From Marinibaculum pumilum (GTDB lineage Bacteria; Pseudomonadota; Alphaproteobacteria; Ferrovibrionales; Ferrovibrionaceae), in NCBI RefSeq assembly GCF_042646425.1, contig NZ_JBHRTR010000018.1, positions 20,427-84,426 of the forward strand: a stretch of 64,000 nucleotides of DNA, given 5' to 3'. The stretch's first letter is position 1; every line of letters starts with the position of its first letter. Positions 50,114 through 58,346 of this stretch are shown piece after piece. The position numbers and the translations under genes were made by a program. The notes beneath the pieces were generated by a model. It ran no database searches, was not told the DNA's origin, and saw nothing but the letters and a program-made list of their open reading frames with translations.

Positions 50114-51313
50114 ATGTGGAGTTCCGTACTGGTTGCGACCGCTCTGCTGGCCGCGGGCCTGTTGCCTGCGGCGGGTTGCAGCCGACCGGATATGGCCGGC
50201 GGCCCCGCCACCGGCCAGCCGGCACAGACGCAATCAGCTCCGACGCAGCCGTCCCCGGCCCAGTCGGCAGTGTCCGCCGGCTGGCCCGGCACTTCGGCAC
50301 CGCTGCCGCATGCCGCCGACGTCGCCGCGCTGGCGGCCTCCTTCGACGACCGCCCCTGTACCGACCTCGCCGCCTGCGAACGGCTGGCGGCGTCCGGCAG
50401 CGCGACGGCGCATTTCCAGCTGGGCGCCTGGTACTATCTGGGCAATCGCCTGCCGCGCGACCCGGATGCCGCGCTGCGCCACTTCCGCATCGCCGCAGAG
50501 GCCGGCGAGGTCCGCGCCCAGCACCTGCTGGGCCTGGCCTACATGACCGGCGACATGGTGATGCCCGACCGCGCGGAAGGCGGCCGCTGGCTGACCGCGG
50601 CAGCGGAGGCCGGCTTCCCCCCCTCGCAGCAGATGCTGTCGCATTTCGGCTTTGCCGCGCCGCAATCGCCCGCGCCGCAGGCGCCGGTCCTGCAGACCGC
50701 GGGGCCGGCGGAAACGCCCGGCGACATGGACGACCCCCTGCCGATGGACCCGGTGGCCCTGTTCGAGTCCGTGGAACCCGCGGTCTGGACCGTGCTGGCG
50801 GCGGAGCGCTATCGGGGCGGCATTGCGGAACGTTCCGGCTCCGCCGTGGCGGTGACGCAGCACTGGCTGTTCACCAACTGTCACGTGGTCGGCGGCGCGG
50901 ACTTCATCCTGATCAAGCGCCGCGAGCGGATCGAGCCAGCGCGGCTGATCCACGCCAACGACTCCACCGACCGCTGCGTGCTGGAGACCCCGACCGACCT
51001 GGAGCCGGTGCGCCGGATCGCCCCCTATGCCGGGCTGAAGGTCGGCCAGACGGTCTACAGCATCGGCTCGCCCTCGGGGCTGGAGAACACCCTGGGCCCG
51101 GGCCTGGTCACCGGCCTGCGGCAATGGCAGGGGGTGCCGATCATCCAGACCAACGCGCCGATCTCGCCCGGTTCCTCCGGCGGCGCCCTGTTCGACGATC
51201 GCGGCAACCTGATCGGCATCACCACCTTCACCGTCGGCGGCGGCGGCGCGCTGGGCTTCGCGGTGGCGGCCGACAGCTATATCCAGGCGATGCTGCCGGA
51301 GGCGAAGGGGTAG
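50114..51313 (+). CDS. Sel1-repeat / trypsin-like serine protease lipoprotein
   Basis: 399 residues from ATG at 50114 with GGAGG 12 nt upstream; ATG at 50102 is too close to that site. The N-terminus MWSSVLVATALLAAGLLPAAGC is a lipobox-like signal with Cys22. Two Sel1-like repeats (GSATAHFQLGAWYYLGNRLP, VRAQHLLGLAYMTGDMVMP) occupy about 90-170. The C-terminal half is a chymotrypsin-fold protease: His in FTNCHVVGG, Asp in NDSTDRCVLETP, Ser in ISPGSSGGALF. The triad looks complete. It should act in the periplasm at the outer or inner membrane. Divergent from the coiled-coil membrane protein gene. Confidence 0.85.
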   Translation: MWSSVLVATALLAAGLLPAAGCSRPDMAGGPATGQPAQTQSAPTQPSPAQSAVSAGWPGTSAPLPHAADVAALAASFDDRPCTDLAACERLAASGSATAHFQLGAWYYLGNRLPRDPDAALRHFRIAAEAGEVRAQHLLGLAYMTGDMVMPDRAEGGRWLTAAAEAGFPPSQQMLSHFGFAAPQSPAPQAPVLQTAGPAETPGDMDDPLPMDPVALFESVEPAVWTVLAAERYRGGIAERSGSAVAVTQHWLFTNCHVVGGADFILIKRRERIEPARLIHANDSTDRCVLETPTDLEPVRRIAPYAGLKVGQTVYSIGSPSGLENTLGPGLVTGLRQWQGVPIIQTNAPISPGSSGGALFDDRGNLIGITTFTVGGGGALGFAVAADSYIQAMLPEAKG

Positions 51314-51340
51314 CGGCGGCCACATTGCCACCTCCTGCGC

Positions 51341-51440
51341 CGTCGCCCTCGGGCCTGACCCGAGGGTCGTGACGGGACCGTGCCGCCGCGCAGCTTCCCC
51401 GTATCGTCACGGTCCTTGGGTCGAGCCCAAGGACGACGGC
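51341..51440. repeat. REP/BIME-like element, copy 1
   Basis: Two palindromic units face each other: the first carries CGTCGCCCTCGGGCCTGACC (51341-51360) and continues CGAGGGTCGTGAC; the second, read on the minus strand, carries CGTCGTCCTTGGGCTCGACC then CAAGGACCGTGAC. The first 53 bp match copy 2 at 63835-63887 at 49 of 53 positions. It lies in the gap between the protease and the convergent monooxygenase gene, as expected of a REP/BIME element. No transposase is nearby. Confidence 0.75.
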
Positions 51441-51454
51441 AACGATCGTGCGTC

Positions 51455-52675
51455 CTACCCCGTCACCAGCTTCGGGTCCGCCAGTTCCGGCGAAGCCAGG
51501 TTGAAGGAGTAGCTGCCGACGGTCGCGTTGAAGTCCGGCTCCTCGCGCAGGCGGCGGAAGCGCTCCAGGTCCTCCGCCTTCTTCGCCGGGTCGCGCTCGC
51601 GGAAACGGCGCAGATTGTCGCTCGCCGCCGGCGATGTCTTCTCCAGGAAGATGCGCTTCCGCTCCGCGGCATAGCGGTCCAGGATGCCCTCGTCCTGCCG
51701 GCCCAGGCACACCGCGGCCAGCGGATGGCCCAGCGCCACCGCGTCCAGCAGCCCCGAGGTCAGGCCGAAGCCGCCGCAGGGGTTGCAGATATGTGCCGCG
51801 TCGCCGGCCAGCAGGGCGCGACCGACCCGGAAGCTGTCGGCGGCGCGCTCATGCACCCGGTAGGGGGAGACGGCCCTGATCTCATAGTTCGGGCTGCCGT
51901 CGGCGCGGGTCATGCGCCGCATGAAATGGGCATAGTTCTCCGGCACCCGGTCGCGAATGCCCTCCGCCGGCAGGTCGGCGCTTTCGCCATAGGTGCAGCG
52001 CCACAGATTCTCCTCGTTGATCTTCACGATGATCGCCCAATGGTCGGCGTCGATCACGAAGGTGGCGCGGGCATAGCCGTCGGCCTCGAAATCGTAGACC
52101 ACGTTGGTGGCGACGAAGCGGTCGGGCCAGGTCTTCCCCTCGAAGCCCAGGCCCAGGGCCTGGCGGGTCGCCGACGAGGCGCCGTCGGCGCCGACCAGCC
52201 AGCGCCCCGCCAGCCGCACCTCGCCCGCCGGCCCGGCGGCGATCGCGGTGATGCTCTCATCATCCTGCTCGATCGCGGTCAGGCGGTGGTTCCACAGCAC
52301 CTCCGTCCCCGGCAGCCGCTCCAGATGCTGCAGCACGATGCCGGCCAGCACGTCCTGGCCCAGATGCAGGTTGTAGGGATAGGCGGTGCGGCCTTCCAGA
52401 TGGCGGTAGTCGATCTGCGCCAGGTCGTTTCCCTGTCCGTCCTTGAACAGCAGCTGCTGCTTCAGGACCCCTGCCGCGGTCAGGTCCTCCATCAGGCCCA
52501 GCTGCGCCAGCGCCTCCAGGGTCGGCGGATGGTAGACCAGCGCCCGCGGCGAGAAGACGATGCCCGCCTCCGCCTCGATCACCGTCACCGGCACGCCATG
52601 CTGCGCCAGGGTGAAGGCGGTGGTCAGTCCCACCGGCCCGCCACCCACTACGATCACCCGATCCGTCTCCGCCAC
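51455..52675 (-). CDS. FAD-dependent aromatic monooxygenase (PheA/TfdB-MhpA type)
   Basis: 406 residues, GTG start with AGGAG about 10 nt upstream. Family motifs: the FAD-binding VIVVGGGPVGLTTAFTLAQHG, DG-type VGADGASSATRQALGL and the GD motif LAGDAAHICNPCGGFGLTSG. No membrane segment. These enzymes hydroxylate phenolic or quinonoid rings with NADPH and O2. With an aromatic box cluster 9 kb away it may share a role in aromatic degradation, but it is too far to be in that operon. Its 3' end abuts a REP-like element. Confidence 0.87.
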   Translation of the reverse strand: MAETDRVIVVGGGPVGLTTAFTLAQHGVPVTVIEAEAGIVFSPRALVYHPPTLEALAQLGLMEDLTAAGVLKQQLLFKDGQGNDLAQIDYRHLEGRTAYPYNLHLGQDVLAGIVLQHLERLPGTEVLWNHRLTAIEQDDESITAIAAGPAGEVRLAGRWLVGADGASSATRQALGLGFEGKTWPDRFVATNVVYDFEADGYARATFVIDADHWAIIVKINEENLWRCTYGESADLPAEGIRDRVPENYAHFMRRMTRADGSPNYEIRAVSPYRVHERAADSFRVGRALLAGDAAHICNPCGGFGLTSGLLDAVALGHPLAAVCLGRQDEGILDRYAAERKRIFLEKTSPAASDNLRRFRERDPAKKAEDLERFRRLREEPDFNATVGSYSFNLASPELADPKLVTG

Positions 52676-52961
52676 TGGACGCTGCTCTCCTGCATGATGA
52701 AACGGCGGCCAAGCTAGGAAGGGGGTCGCGGGGGGTCAAGCGAGGCGCCGCGGCGGATCGACCGCCTGCCGGCGGGTTGCATCGCCCCCCGGGCGGGAAT
52801 AGATGTCCCTGCCATTGATCTGTCCCGGCAGCCACCTCCGGCCCGGGGCAGCCCCGCCACGCGCCTTAAGCAACCGCGCGCCCTTCCCCTGCCCGGCAGT
52901 GCCGACCGGCGCTGCTCCTCGCCCCCAGGCCGGCGGACCCGGCCGCAGCCCCCGATGCCGC

Positions 52962-54092
52962 ATGGCCCTTCGGTTCCCCGCGACCTTCCTGCCGCGCCTC
53001 GGCCGTCTCGCCCGCCATCTGCGGACCGCCGGCCTGCCCGGCCACCTGGACAGCCTGCATGCCGGGATCGGCGCCCTTATCGGCATCGCCGTCACCGGGC
53101 TGGTGGCGGCCTGGTGGGGGGATGGCAGCCTATTCGCCTGGCTGGTCGCGCCGATGGGCGCTTCCGCCGTGCTGCTGTTCGCGGTGCCGGCCAGCCCGCT
53201 GGCCCGGCCCTGGGCGATCCTGGGCGGCAATTCGGTCTCCGCGGCCGTAGGCACCGCCTGCGCCGCGGCAGTGCCGCAGCCCGCCCTCGCCGCCGGGCTC
53301 GCCGTCGGCCTGGCGATCGTGGCGATGCGGGCGACCCGCTGCCTGCACCCGCCCGGCGGTGCGGCGGCGCTGACCGCGGTGCTGGGCGGCCAGGCGGTGG
53401 CGCAGGCGGGATGGGGCTTCGCCCTGGCCCCCGTCGCCCTGAACGCCGCCCTGCTGGTTGCTGCCGGCTGGCTCTACCACCGGCTGACCGGCCATGCCTA
53501 TCCGCATGGCGGCTGGCTCGCCGCGCGGCGCCCGCCGCCGGAACCGGAACCGGCGACCGGCTTCACGGCGGAGGACCTGGAGGCCGCGCTCGCCGACCAG
53601 GACGAGCTGCTCGACATCGACCGGCAGGACCTGTCGGACCTGCTGCACCGGGTGGAACGACTCGCCATGGCGCGGACCGGCCGCCGCCTGACCTGCGCCG
53701 CGATGATGGTGCCGGCGCCCGCACCGGCCGGGCCGGAGACCCGGGTCGCCGCGGCGCGGGAGCGGCTGCTGCGGGAGGGACTGACCGACCTGCCGGTGGT
53801 CGGCACCGCAGGCCGGGTGATCGGCACGGTCGGCCACGCCCATCTTGCAGGCAGCCCCCTCGGCATGATCGACGCGGTGATGGACCCCATGCCCTGCCTG
53901 GCGGCGCCGGACCGCACCGCCGCGCAGCTGATCCCGCAGCTGGCGGACGGAAGGCACCGGGTGGCCTGGATCGTGGACCGGGAGGGCCGCCTGCAGGGCG
54001 CCGTCTGGCAGGCGGACCTGCTGGCCGCCCTTGCCGGCCGCCTTGGCGCAGGCGCAGAGATCCCGCGGACGGCGGCAGCGCGCCACGCCTGA
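52962..54092 (+). CDS. HPP family membrane protein with C-terminal CBS domains
   Basis: About 376 residues from ATG at 52962; upstream in-frame codons are Pro/Arg-rich and look like leader DNA. Four hydrophobic helices (about 35-165) contain the HPP motif in CLHPPGGAAALTAVLGGQ, with LVAPMGASAVLLFAVPASPLARP. The C-terminal half has CBS-like segments (LTDLPVVGTAGRVIGTVGHA, RHRVAWIVDREGRLQGAV). HPP proteins are integral membrane proteins implicated in nitrite/anion transport; CBS pairs bind adenosyl ligands. A transporter gated by a nucleotide is a reasonable reading. Convergent with the YeiH exporter (14-bp gap). Confidence 0.83.
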   Translation: MALRFPATFLPRLGRLARHLRTAGLPGHLDSLHAGIGALIGIAVTGLVAAWWGDGSLFAWLVAPMGASAVLLFAVPASPLARPWAILGGNSVSAAVGTACAAAVPQPALAAGLAVGLAIVAMRATRCLHPPGGAAALTAVLGGQAVAQAGWGFALAPVALNAALLVAAGWLYHRLTGHAYPHGGWLAARRPPPEPEPATGFTAEDLEAALADQDELLDIDRQDLSDLLHRVERLAMARTGRRLTCAAMMVPAPAPAGPETRVAAARERLLREGLTDLPVVGTAGRVIGTVGHAHLAGSPLGMIDAVMDPMPCLAAPDRTAAQLIPQLADGRHRVAWIVDREGRLQGAVWQADLLAALAGRLGAGAEIPRTAAARHA

Positions 54093-54106
54093 ACGGGCCG
54101 CGCCGC

Positions 54107-55165
54107 CTATACCAGCCAGAGGATGCCGGCCAGCACCCAGAGCGCCAGGAAGGCGGTCTCCGCCAGCATCAGCAGCACCGCCTGCGGCCCCACCCCGGCG
54201 AGCGAGCGCAGCGAGGTGCGCACGCCGATCGAGGCGATCGCCGTGACCAGGCACCAGGAGGACAGCTCCACCAGCGGCAGCCGCACCCCGTCGGGAATGG
54301 GAAACAGGGTGTTCAGCGCCACCAGGGCGCAGAACGCCAGGACGAAGACCGGCAGGGCCTGGCGCAGGCTGACGGACGCCGCGGGCGGGGCCCCGGCGCC
54401 GGACGGCCGGTTGCCGCTGCGGCGGCCGGCCAGGCCGAACCAGAGCCCCAGCCCCAGCACCACCGGCACCAGCAGGGCGACCCGGAACAGCTTGGTGATG
54501 GTGGAATCGTCACCCACCGCGGTCGACAGGCCATAGCCCGCGCCCACCACCTGCGCCACGTCGTGGATCGTGCCGCCCAGGAACAGGCCGGCATGGCGCT
54601 CGTCCAGGCCCAGCTGCACCGCCAGGATCGGGTAGAAGATCATCGCCAGGGTGGAGAAGGTGGTCACCGTCACCACGACGAAGGTGGTGTTGCGCTCCTG
54701 ATTGGCATGCGCCGGCATCACCGAGGAGATCGCCAGCGCGGCGGAGGCGCCGCAGATCCCGACCGCGCCGCCGCTGAGCAGCCCCAGCCCGCCGCCGGGC
54801 CCCAGCAGCCGCCCCAGAGCCACGCCGAAGGCCAGGGTCGCCGCCACCCCGGCGGCGATCCACGCCGCGGCGTCCAGCCCCAGGTCGGCGACCTGCCCCA
54901 CCGTGATCCGCAGCCCCAGCAGCGCCACCCCCAGCCGCAGCACGGTGCGGCTGCAGAAGGCGATGCCCGGCGCGCTCTTCGGCTCTTCCGACAGGAAATG
55001 CACCGCCATGCCGATCAACAGCGCGAACAGCATCTGCGGCGCGCCGTAATGGTCGGCCAGGAAGCGGGCGGCGGCGGCGATGATCAGGCAGATCGCGATC
55101 CCCGGCAGCAGGGTGCCGGCATGCCGGGCGCGGCCGGCCAGAAAGTCGCGAAGGGAGGAGGTCAT
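54107..55165 (-). CDS. YeiH/UPF0324 family putative sulfate exporter
   Basis: 352 residues with about ten hydrophobic helices. The family pattern is clear: PQMLFALLIGMAVHFLSE, VLRLGVALLGLRITVGQVADLG, LLSGGAVGICGASAALAISSVMPA, GTIHDVAQVVGAGYG and WCLVTAIASIGVRTSLRSL. UPF0324 members are linked to export of sulfate released from organosulfonates or taurine; no such catabolic gene is adjacent, so the substrate is open. Its 5' end lies 124 bp from tRNA-Glu. Confidence 0.88.
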   Translation of the reverse strand: MTSSLRDFLAGRARHAGTLLPGIAICLIIAAAARFLADHYGAPQMLFALLIGMAVHFLSEEPKSAPGIAFCSRTVLRLGVALLGLRITVGQVADLGLDAAAWIAAGVAATLAFGVALGRLLGPGGGLGLLSGGAVGICGASAALAISSVMPAHANQERNTTFVVVTVTTFSTLAMIFYPILAVQLGLDERHAGLFLGGTIHDVAQVVGAGYGLSTAVGDDSTITKLFRVALLVPVVLGLGLWFGLAGRRSGNRPSGAGAPPAASVSLRQALPVFVLAFCALVALNTLFPIPDGVRLPLVELSSWCLVTAIASIGVRTSLRSLAGVGPQAVLLMLAETAFLALWVLAGILWLV

Positions 55166-55289
55166 GACGCCTCGACGCTTTGGCGCGGGCGTAGGCCCGC
55201 CGGTCGCGGCGGATTGGGGGCGATGGGGCCCACAAATGCAAGCGCCGGCGCAATGGCCGGCGGCAGGCGGTCCGCAAGATGCGGAAAGA

Positions 55290-55365
55290 TGGCGACCCCT
55301 ACGGGACTCGAACCCGTGTTTTCGCCGTGAGAGGGCGATGTCCTAGACCGCTAGACGAAGGGGTC
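55290..55365 (-). tRNA. tRNA-Glu (CTC)
   Basis: 76 nt including an encoded CCA. The acceptor stem is GACCCCT with AGGGGTC and discriminator G; the D-loop region is TCTAGCGGTCTAGGA; the anticodon stem is CGCC/GGCG with the loop CTCTCAC, giving anticodon CTC (positions 55331-55329); the T-arm has GGGTTCGAGTCCC. The fold matches bacterial tRNA-Glu. A small hairpin TCCGCA/TGCGGA (55271-55285) lies just past its 3' end. Confidence 0.95.
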
Positions 55366-55445
55366 GTGAGGCGCGGGGTATAACGGTTCGCCGGGGCGGA
55401 ATCAAGGGTCGAATTTGGCCCAGGCCCCGCCACCGTCCGTTTCCC

Positions 55446-56588
55446 CTATCCGCGCCCCAGCAGGTGCCGCGCCAGCACCCGGTTCTGGATCTCGCTGGAG
55501 CCGTCCATGTACTGGGCGAGCTTCGCCGCCGCCAGGTGGCGGGGCAGCGGGTTGTCCTGCTTCAGCCCGTCGGCGCCCATCATCTGCATGCAGGCGGCCA
55601 GCCCCTCCAGCGCGCGGGCGGGCGCGAACTTCTTCACATGCGCCGCGGCGATCTGCGCGTCCTCGCCCGCATCGACCCGGCGGGCGGCATCGGCGGCCAT
55701 GCAGCGGATCGCGTGCAGGTCGGTGGCGACATCGGCCAGCCGCCATTGCAGGCCCTGGAAATCGGCCAGGTCCCGACCGAAGGCGCGGCGGCCGGTCAGC
55801 GCGGCGGTGGCCTGGTCCACAGCGGCCTGCAGCATGCCGGCGCACATCGCCGGAACCACGATACGGGCGATGGTGATGCCGCCCAGCGCCGCCTTGAAGC
55901 CCTCCCCCGGCGGGAACAGCATGCGGTCGGCCGGCACCTTTGCGCCGTCGAAGCGGAAGCCGCCGACCCCCATGGAATGGCCGCCCAGCATGAAATAGGG
56001 TTCCTCCCGGATCACGCCGGGATCGTCGGCCTGCACCAGGAAGGCGGCGATGCCGCGCCAGCCGGCTTCCGGGTCGGTCTGGGCATAGACGTGCAGCAGG
56101 TCGGCAGAGGCGGCGTTGGTCACCCAGGTCTTCGCGCCGTCGATCCGCCAGTCCGCGCCGTCCTGCACCGCCCGGGTGAGGATGCCGGCGGCGTCGGAGC
56201 CGCTCTGCTTCTCGGTCAGCAGGAAGGCGCCCAGACAGTCGCCCGACATCATTGCCGGCACGTAGCGGTCGCGCTGCGCGGCGCTGCCGTTGCGGGCGAT
56301 CGCGGCGGCGAAGGCGGTATGCACGACCAGGCTGAAGGTGAAGCCGAAATCGGCTCTCGCCATCACCTCCCACAGCGCGATCCGTTCCTGGCAGGAAATG
56401 TCCAGTCCGCCGGCCTCCCGCGGCACGAACAGGCCGCAGAGCCCGGCAGCCGCGGCCCGGGCGAAGGCATCGCGCGGATAGCGGCGCTCGCGCTCCCAGG
56501 CGGCGGCGTTCGGCGCCATCTCCTCGGCCGCGAAACGCTCCGCCACCGCCAGCACCGGCGGCGCTGCAGTCAGCAGGTCCTTCAGCAT
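55446..56588 (-). CDS. Acyl-CoA dehydrogenase
   Basis: 380 residues. Acyl-CoA dehydrogenase features: GAFLLTEKQSGSDAAGILTRA (FAD-site LTE...GSD), AKTWVTNAASADL, and a final region with QMMGADGLKQDNPLPRHLAAAKLAQYMDGSSEIQNRVLARHL, containing the D/GSSEIQ block where the catalytic base region ends. The catalytic Glu of medium/short-chain types at the E-I-Q site is present. FAD-dependent first step of beta-oxidation or a related CoA pathway; chain length cannot be read. It is last of a minus-strand run with the HAD and JAMM genes. Confidence 0.9.
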   Translation of the reverse strand: MLKDLLTAAPPVLAVAERFAAEEMAPNAAAWERERRYPRDAFARAAAAGLCGLFVPREAGGLDISCQERIALWEVMARADFGFTFSLVVHTAFAAAIARNGSAAQRDRYVPAMMSGDCLGAFLLTEKQSGSDAAGILTRAVQDGADWRIDGAKTWVTNAASADLLHVYAQTDPEAGWRGIAAFLVQADDPGVIREEPYFMLGGHSMGVGGFRFDGAKVPADRMLFPPGEGFKAALGGITIARIVVPAMCAGMLQAAVDQATAALTGRRAFGRDLADFQGLQWRLADVATDLHAIRCMAADAARRVDAGEDAQIAAAHVKKFAPARALEGLAACMQMMGADGLKQDNPLPRHLAAAKLAQYMDGSSEIQNRVLARHLLGRG

Positions 56589-56628
56589 CTTCCCCTTCCT
56601 CCCCCGTTATCCGCTGCCGTCTTTGCCG

Positions 56629-57288
56629 TCAGCGCAGGCCGTGGCCCAGGATCGCTTCCAGCTCGTCCAGCGCCTGGCCCGCGCCGGCTACCTTGATCGT
56701 GCGCATGCCCATCGCCTTCGCCGGCTTCAGGTTCACGCCCAGATCGTCCAGGTAGACGGCCTCCGACGGCTCCACCTCCAGCGCGCGGCAGGCCATCTGG
56801 TAGATCCCCGGCTCCGGCTTGCGCATGCCGACCTTGCTGCTCTCGATCACCACCTCGAACAGGTCGAGGATGCCGGAGATCCGCGACGCCTTCGCGGTGT
56901 CGCCCGCCATCGCCGGGCCATGGCCCATCCGCATGTTGTTGGTGATGCAGGCGGTGCGGTAGCGGTCGGCGACGATCTTCAGGGCGGTCACCATTTCCTC
57001 CCGCACATCGCCGGACAGCAGGTCCAGCACGTCGCGGCCCGGCACCTCGTGCCCGGCGGCGGCGCTTTCCGCGCGGAAGCGGCGGTCGAACTCGTCGACG
57101 CTGATCTCGCTGCGCTCCATCGCCGCCCAGGCATTGCCGTCCGGGTTGGTGGCATTGACCTGCCGCAGGAAGTCCTTCGGCAGGCCCTTCTCCGCCTCGT
57201 AGCGGGCAAAGGCCTCGAACGGGCTGGTCGTGAAGACCCCGCCGAAATCCCACAACACGGCCCGGACCGGCGCCTGCGCATCACTCAT
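56629..57288 (-). CDS. HAD family hydrolase
   Basis: 219 residues from ATG at 57288, overlapping the JAMM gene stop as ATGA (57285-57288), so translation is coupled. HAD motifs: AVLWDFGGVFTTSPFEAF (Asp nucleophile; the second Asp of DxD is Gly, as in the epoxide-hydrolase N-terminal and haloacid dehalogenase branch), ACITNNMRMGHG, SKVGMRKPEPGIYQMAC (Lys) and AVYLDDLGVNLKPAKAMGM (DD pair). Probably a phosphatase on a small metabolite. The acyl-CoA dehydrogenase gene starts 40 bp downstream. Confidence 0.87.
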   Translation of the reverse strand: MSDAQAPVRAVLWDFGGVFTTSPFEAFARYEAEKGLPKDFLRQVNATNPDGNAWAAMERSEISVDEFDRRFRAESAAAGHEVPGRDVLDLLSGDVREEMVTALKIVADRYRTACITNNMRMGHGPAMAGDTAKASRISGILDLFEVVIESSKVGMRKPEPGIYQMACRALEVEPSEAVYLDDLGVNLKPAKAMGMRTIKVAGAGQALDELEAILGHGLR

Positions 57289-57812
57289 GAACTCATCCCC
57301 TTTTCTTGCATCCCGTCCGGCAGCGCCACCGCCACCAGGCTCTCTTCCAGGAATCCCGCCACCGGCCCGAAGCCGCCGATCGCCCCCCATCGCGCCCGCG
57401 CGAAGCCCGGGCCGGGCAGCGGGCGGAAGGCCCGCGGCCGGCCTGCCGTGCCGCGGTCCACCGCGCTGACCAGCCACAGCATATCCTCCTGCACCGCGGC
57501 GCGGTCGCGCTCCGACGGCCGGTCGGGGCCGTCGGGGTGCGAATGCCAGAGGCCGACCAGGCGCTCGGCGCCGGTCACCGCCCCGCCCGGCGGGTCGCGC
57601 AGTTCCCGCTCCAGCCCGATCCGCAGGCCCAGGTCGATCTCGAAGGCCTGCTCCGGCGTGGCCGAGAGATTACGGCTGGGCACCAGGCGGGTCAGGTCCA
57701 GCACGGCGCCGGGACGCCAGCGGCCGGCCAGCAGGGCACAGGCCTCCTGCGGATAGGCGGCCTGCGCCCAGTCCGCCAGGCGGGCCAGGTCCGCTGCGGC
57801 CATGCGAATCAT
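57285..57812 (-). CDS. JAMM/Mov34 family metalloprotease-like protein
   Basis: 175 residues. The JAB1/MPN metal motif is complete: Glu23 in PQEACALLAG, then H90-S-H92-P-x6-S100-E-R-D103 in GLWHSHPDGPDRPSERD. The zinc-binding HxH and catalytic Glu fit peptidases that cut isopeptide or C-terminal peptide bonds, such as Mec (CysO-cysteine peptidase). No ubiquitin-like partner protein is in the window. It is translated just before the HAD protein, with a 4-bp overlap, suggesting a joint function. ATG at 57803 is an alternative start. Confidence 0.86.
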   Translation of the reverse strand: MIRMAAADLARLADWAQAAYPQEACALLAGRWRPGAVLDLTRLVPSRNLSATPEQAFEIDLGLRIGLERELRDPPGGAVTGAERLVGLWHSHPDGPDRPSERDRAAVQEDMLWLVSAVDRGTAGRPRAFRPLPGPGFARARWGAIGGFGPVAGFLEESLVAVALPDGMQEKGMSS

Positions 57813-57851
57813 GAAGGCCGGGTCATCCGATCCGGGAGAAGGCGGCCGGCC

Positions 57852-58298
57852 TCACCGGGCCGGATCCTGGGTCGATGCGGGGGCCGCCCCCTCCGGCAGC
57901 CGGCGCTCCAGCTCCAGCCGCCCGCGTTCCTGCCCGGTCGCGGCGTCCAGCACCACGACACTGTCCGGGCGGCCCGGCGCCCGCAGGGTCAGCAGGATCA
58001 CATCGCCGCCGGCATTGGCATCGACGATCTCGGTTTCCGGTCCGGCCTGGATCGCCGCGCGGCCGAACGCGGCCGGCAGGCGCACCGGGTCGGTGGCCGT
58101 CGCGCTGCTGCCGCCCATCCGGTTGGCGACCGTGACCACCACGACGCCGAGCCCGATGACGATCAGGACCCCCAGCCCGATGACAATCCATTTCAGCAGT
58201 GCGAGATTGGGGCCGCCTTCGTCCTGGTCCTCTTCGGCATCACTGCCGTCGCTCCGGCCGCCGCCGGCCGTGCCGTCCGTCGCCTTGTCCCGGGTCAT
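57852..58298 (-). CDS. DUF6476-like single-pass membrane protein
   Basis: 148 residues. One transmembrane segment (LALLKWIVIGLGVLIVIGLGVVVVTVAN, about 32-60) follows an acidic N-terminus and precedes a small beta-rich outside domain (DPVRLPAAFGRAAIQAGPET, DVILLTLRAPGRPDSVVVLD, TGQERGRLEL). The layout resembles the DUF6476 family of alphaproteobacteria; that name is from memory. Unknown function. It is divergent from the pseudouridine synthase gene across 48 bp, a classical neighbour pair in alphaproteobacteria. Confidence 0.75.
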   Translation of the reverse strand: MTRDKATDGTAGGGRSDGSDAEEDQDEGGPNLALLKWIVIGLGVLIVIGLGVVVVTVANRMGGSSATATDPVRLPAAFGRAAIQAGPETEIVDANAGGDVILLTLRAPGRPDSVVVLDAATGQERGRLELERRLPEGAAPASTQDPAR

Positions 58299-58346
58299 CG
58301 CCGCTTCCTCCGCCTCCCGCCGCCGCCATACAACACACCATCGCCC

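Noticed and set aside
52955..55330. 791-codon open frame on the plus strand across the HPP and YeiH genes and into the tRNA
   Set aside because: It runs through a tRNA gene and two supported genes; only GC-rich third-position bias keeps it open.
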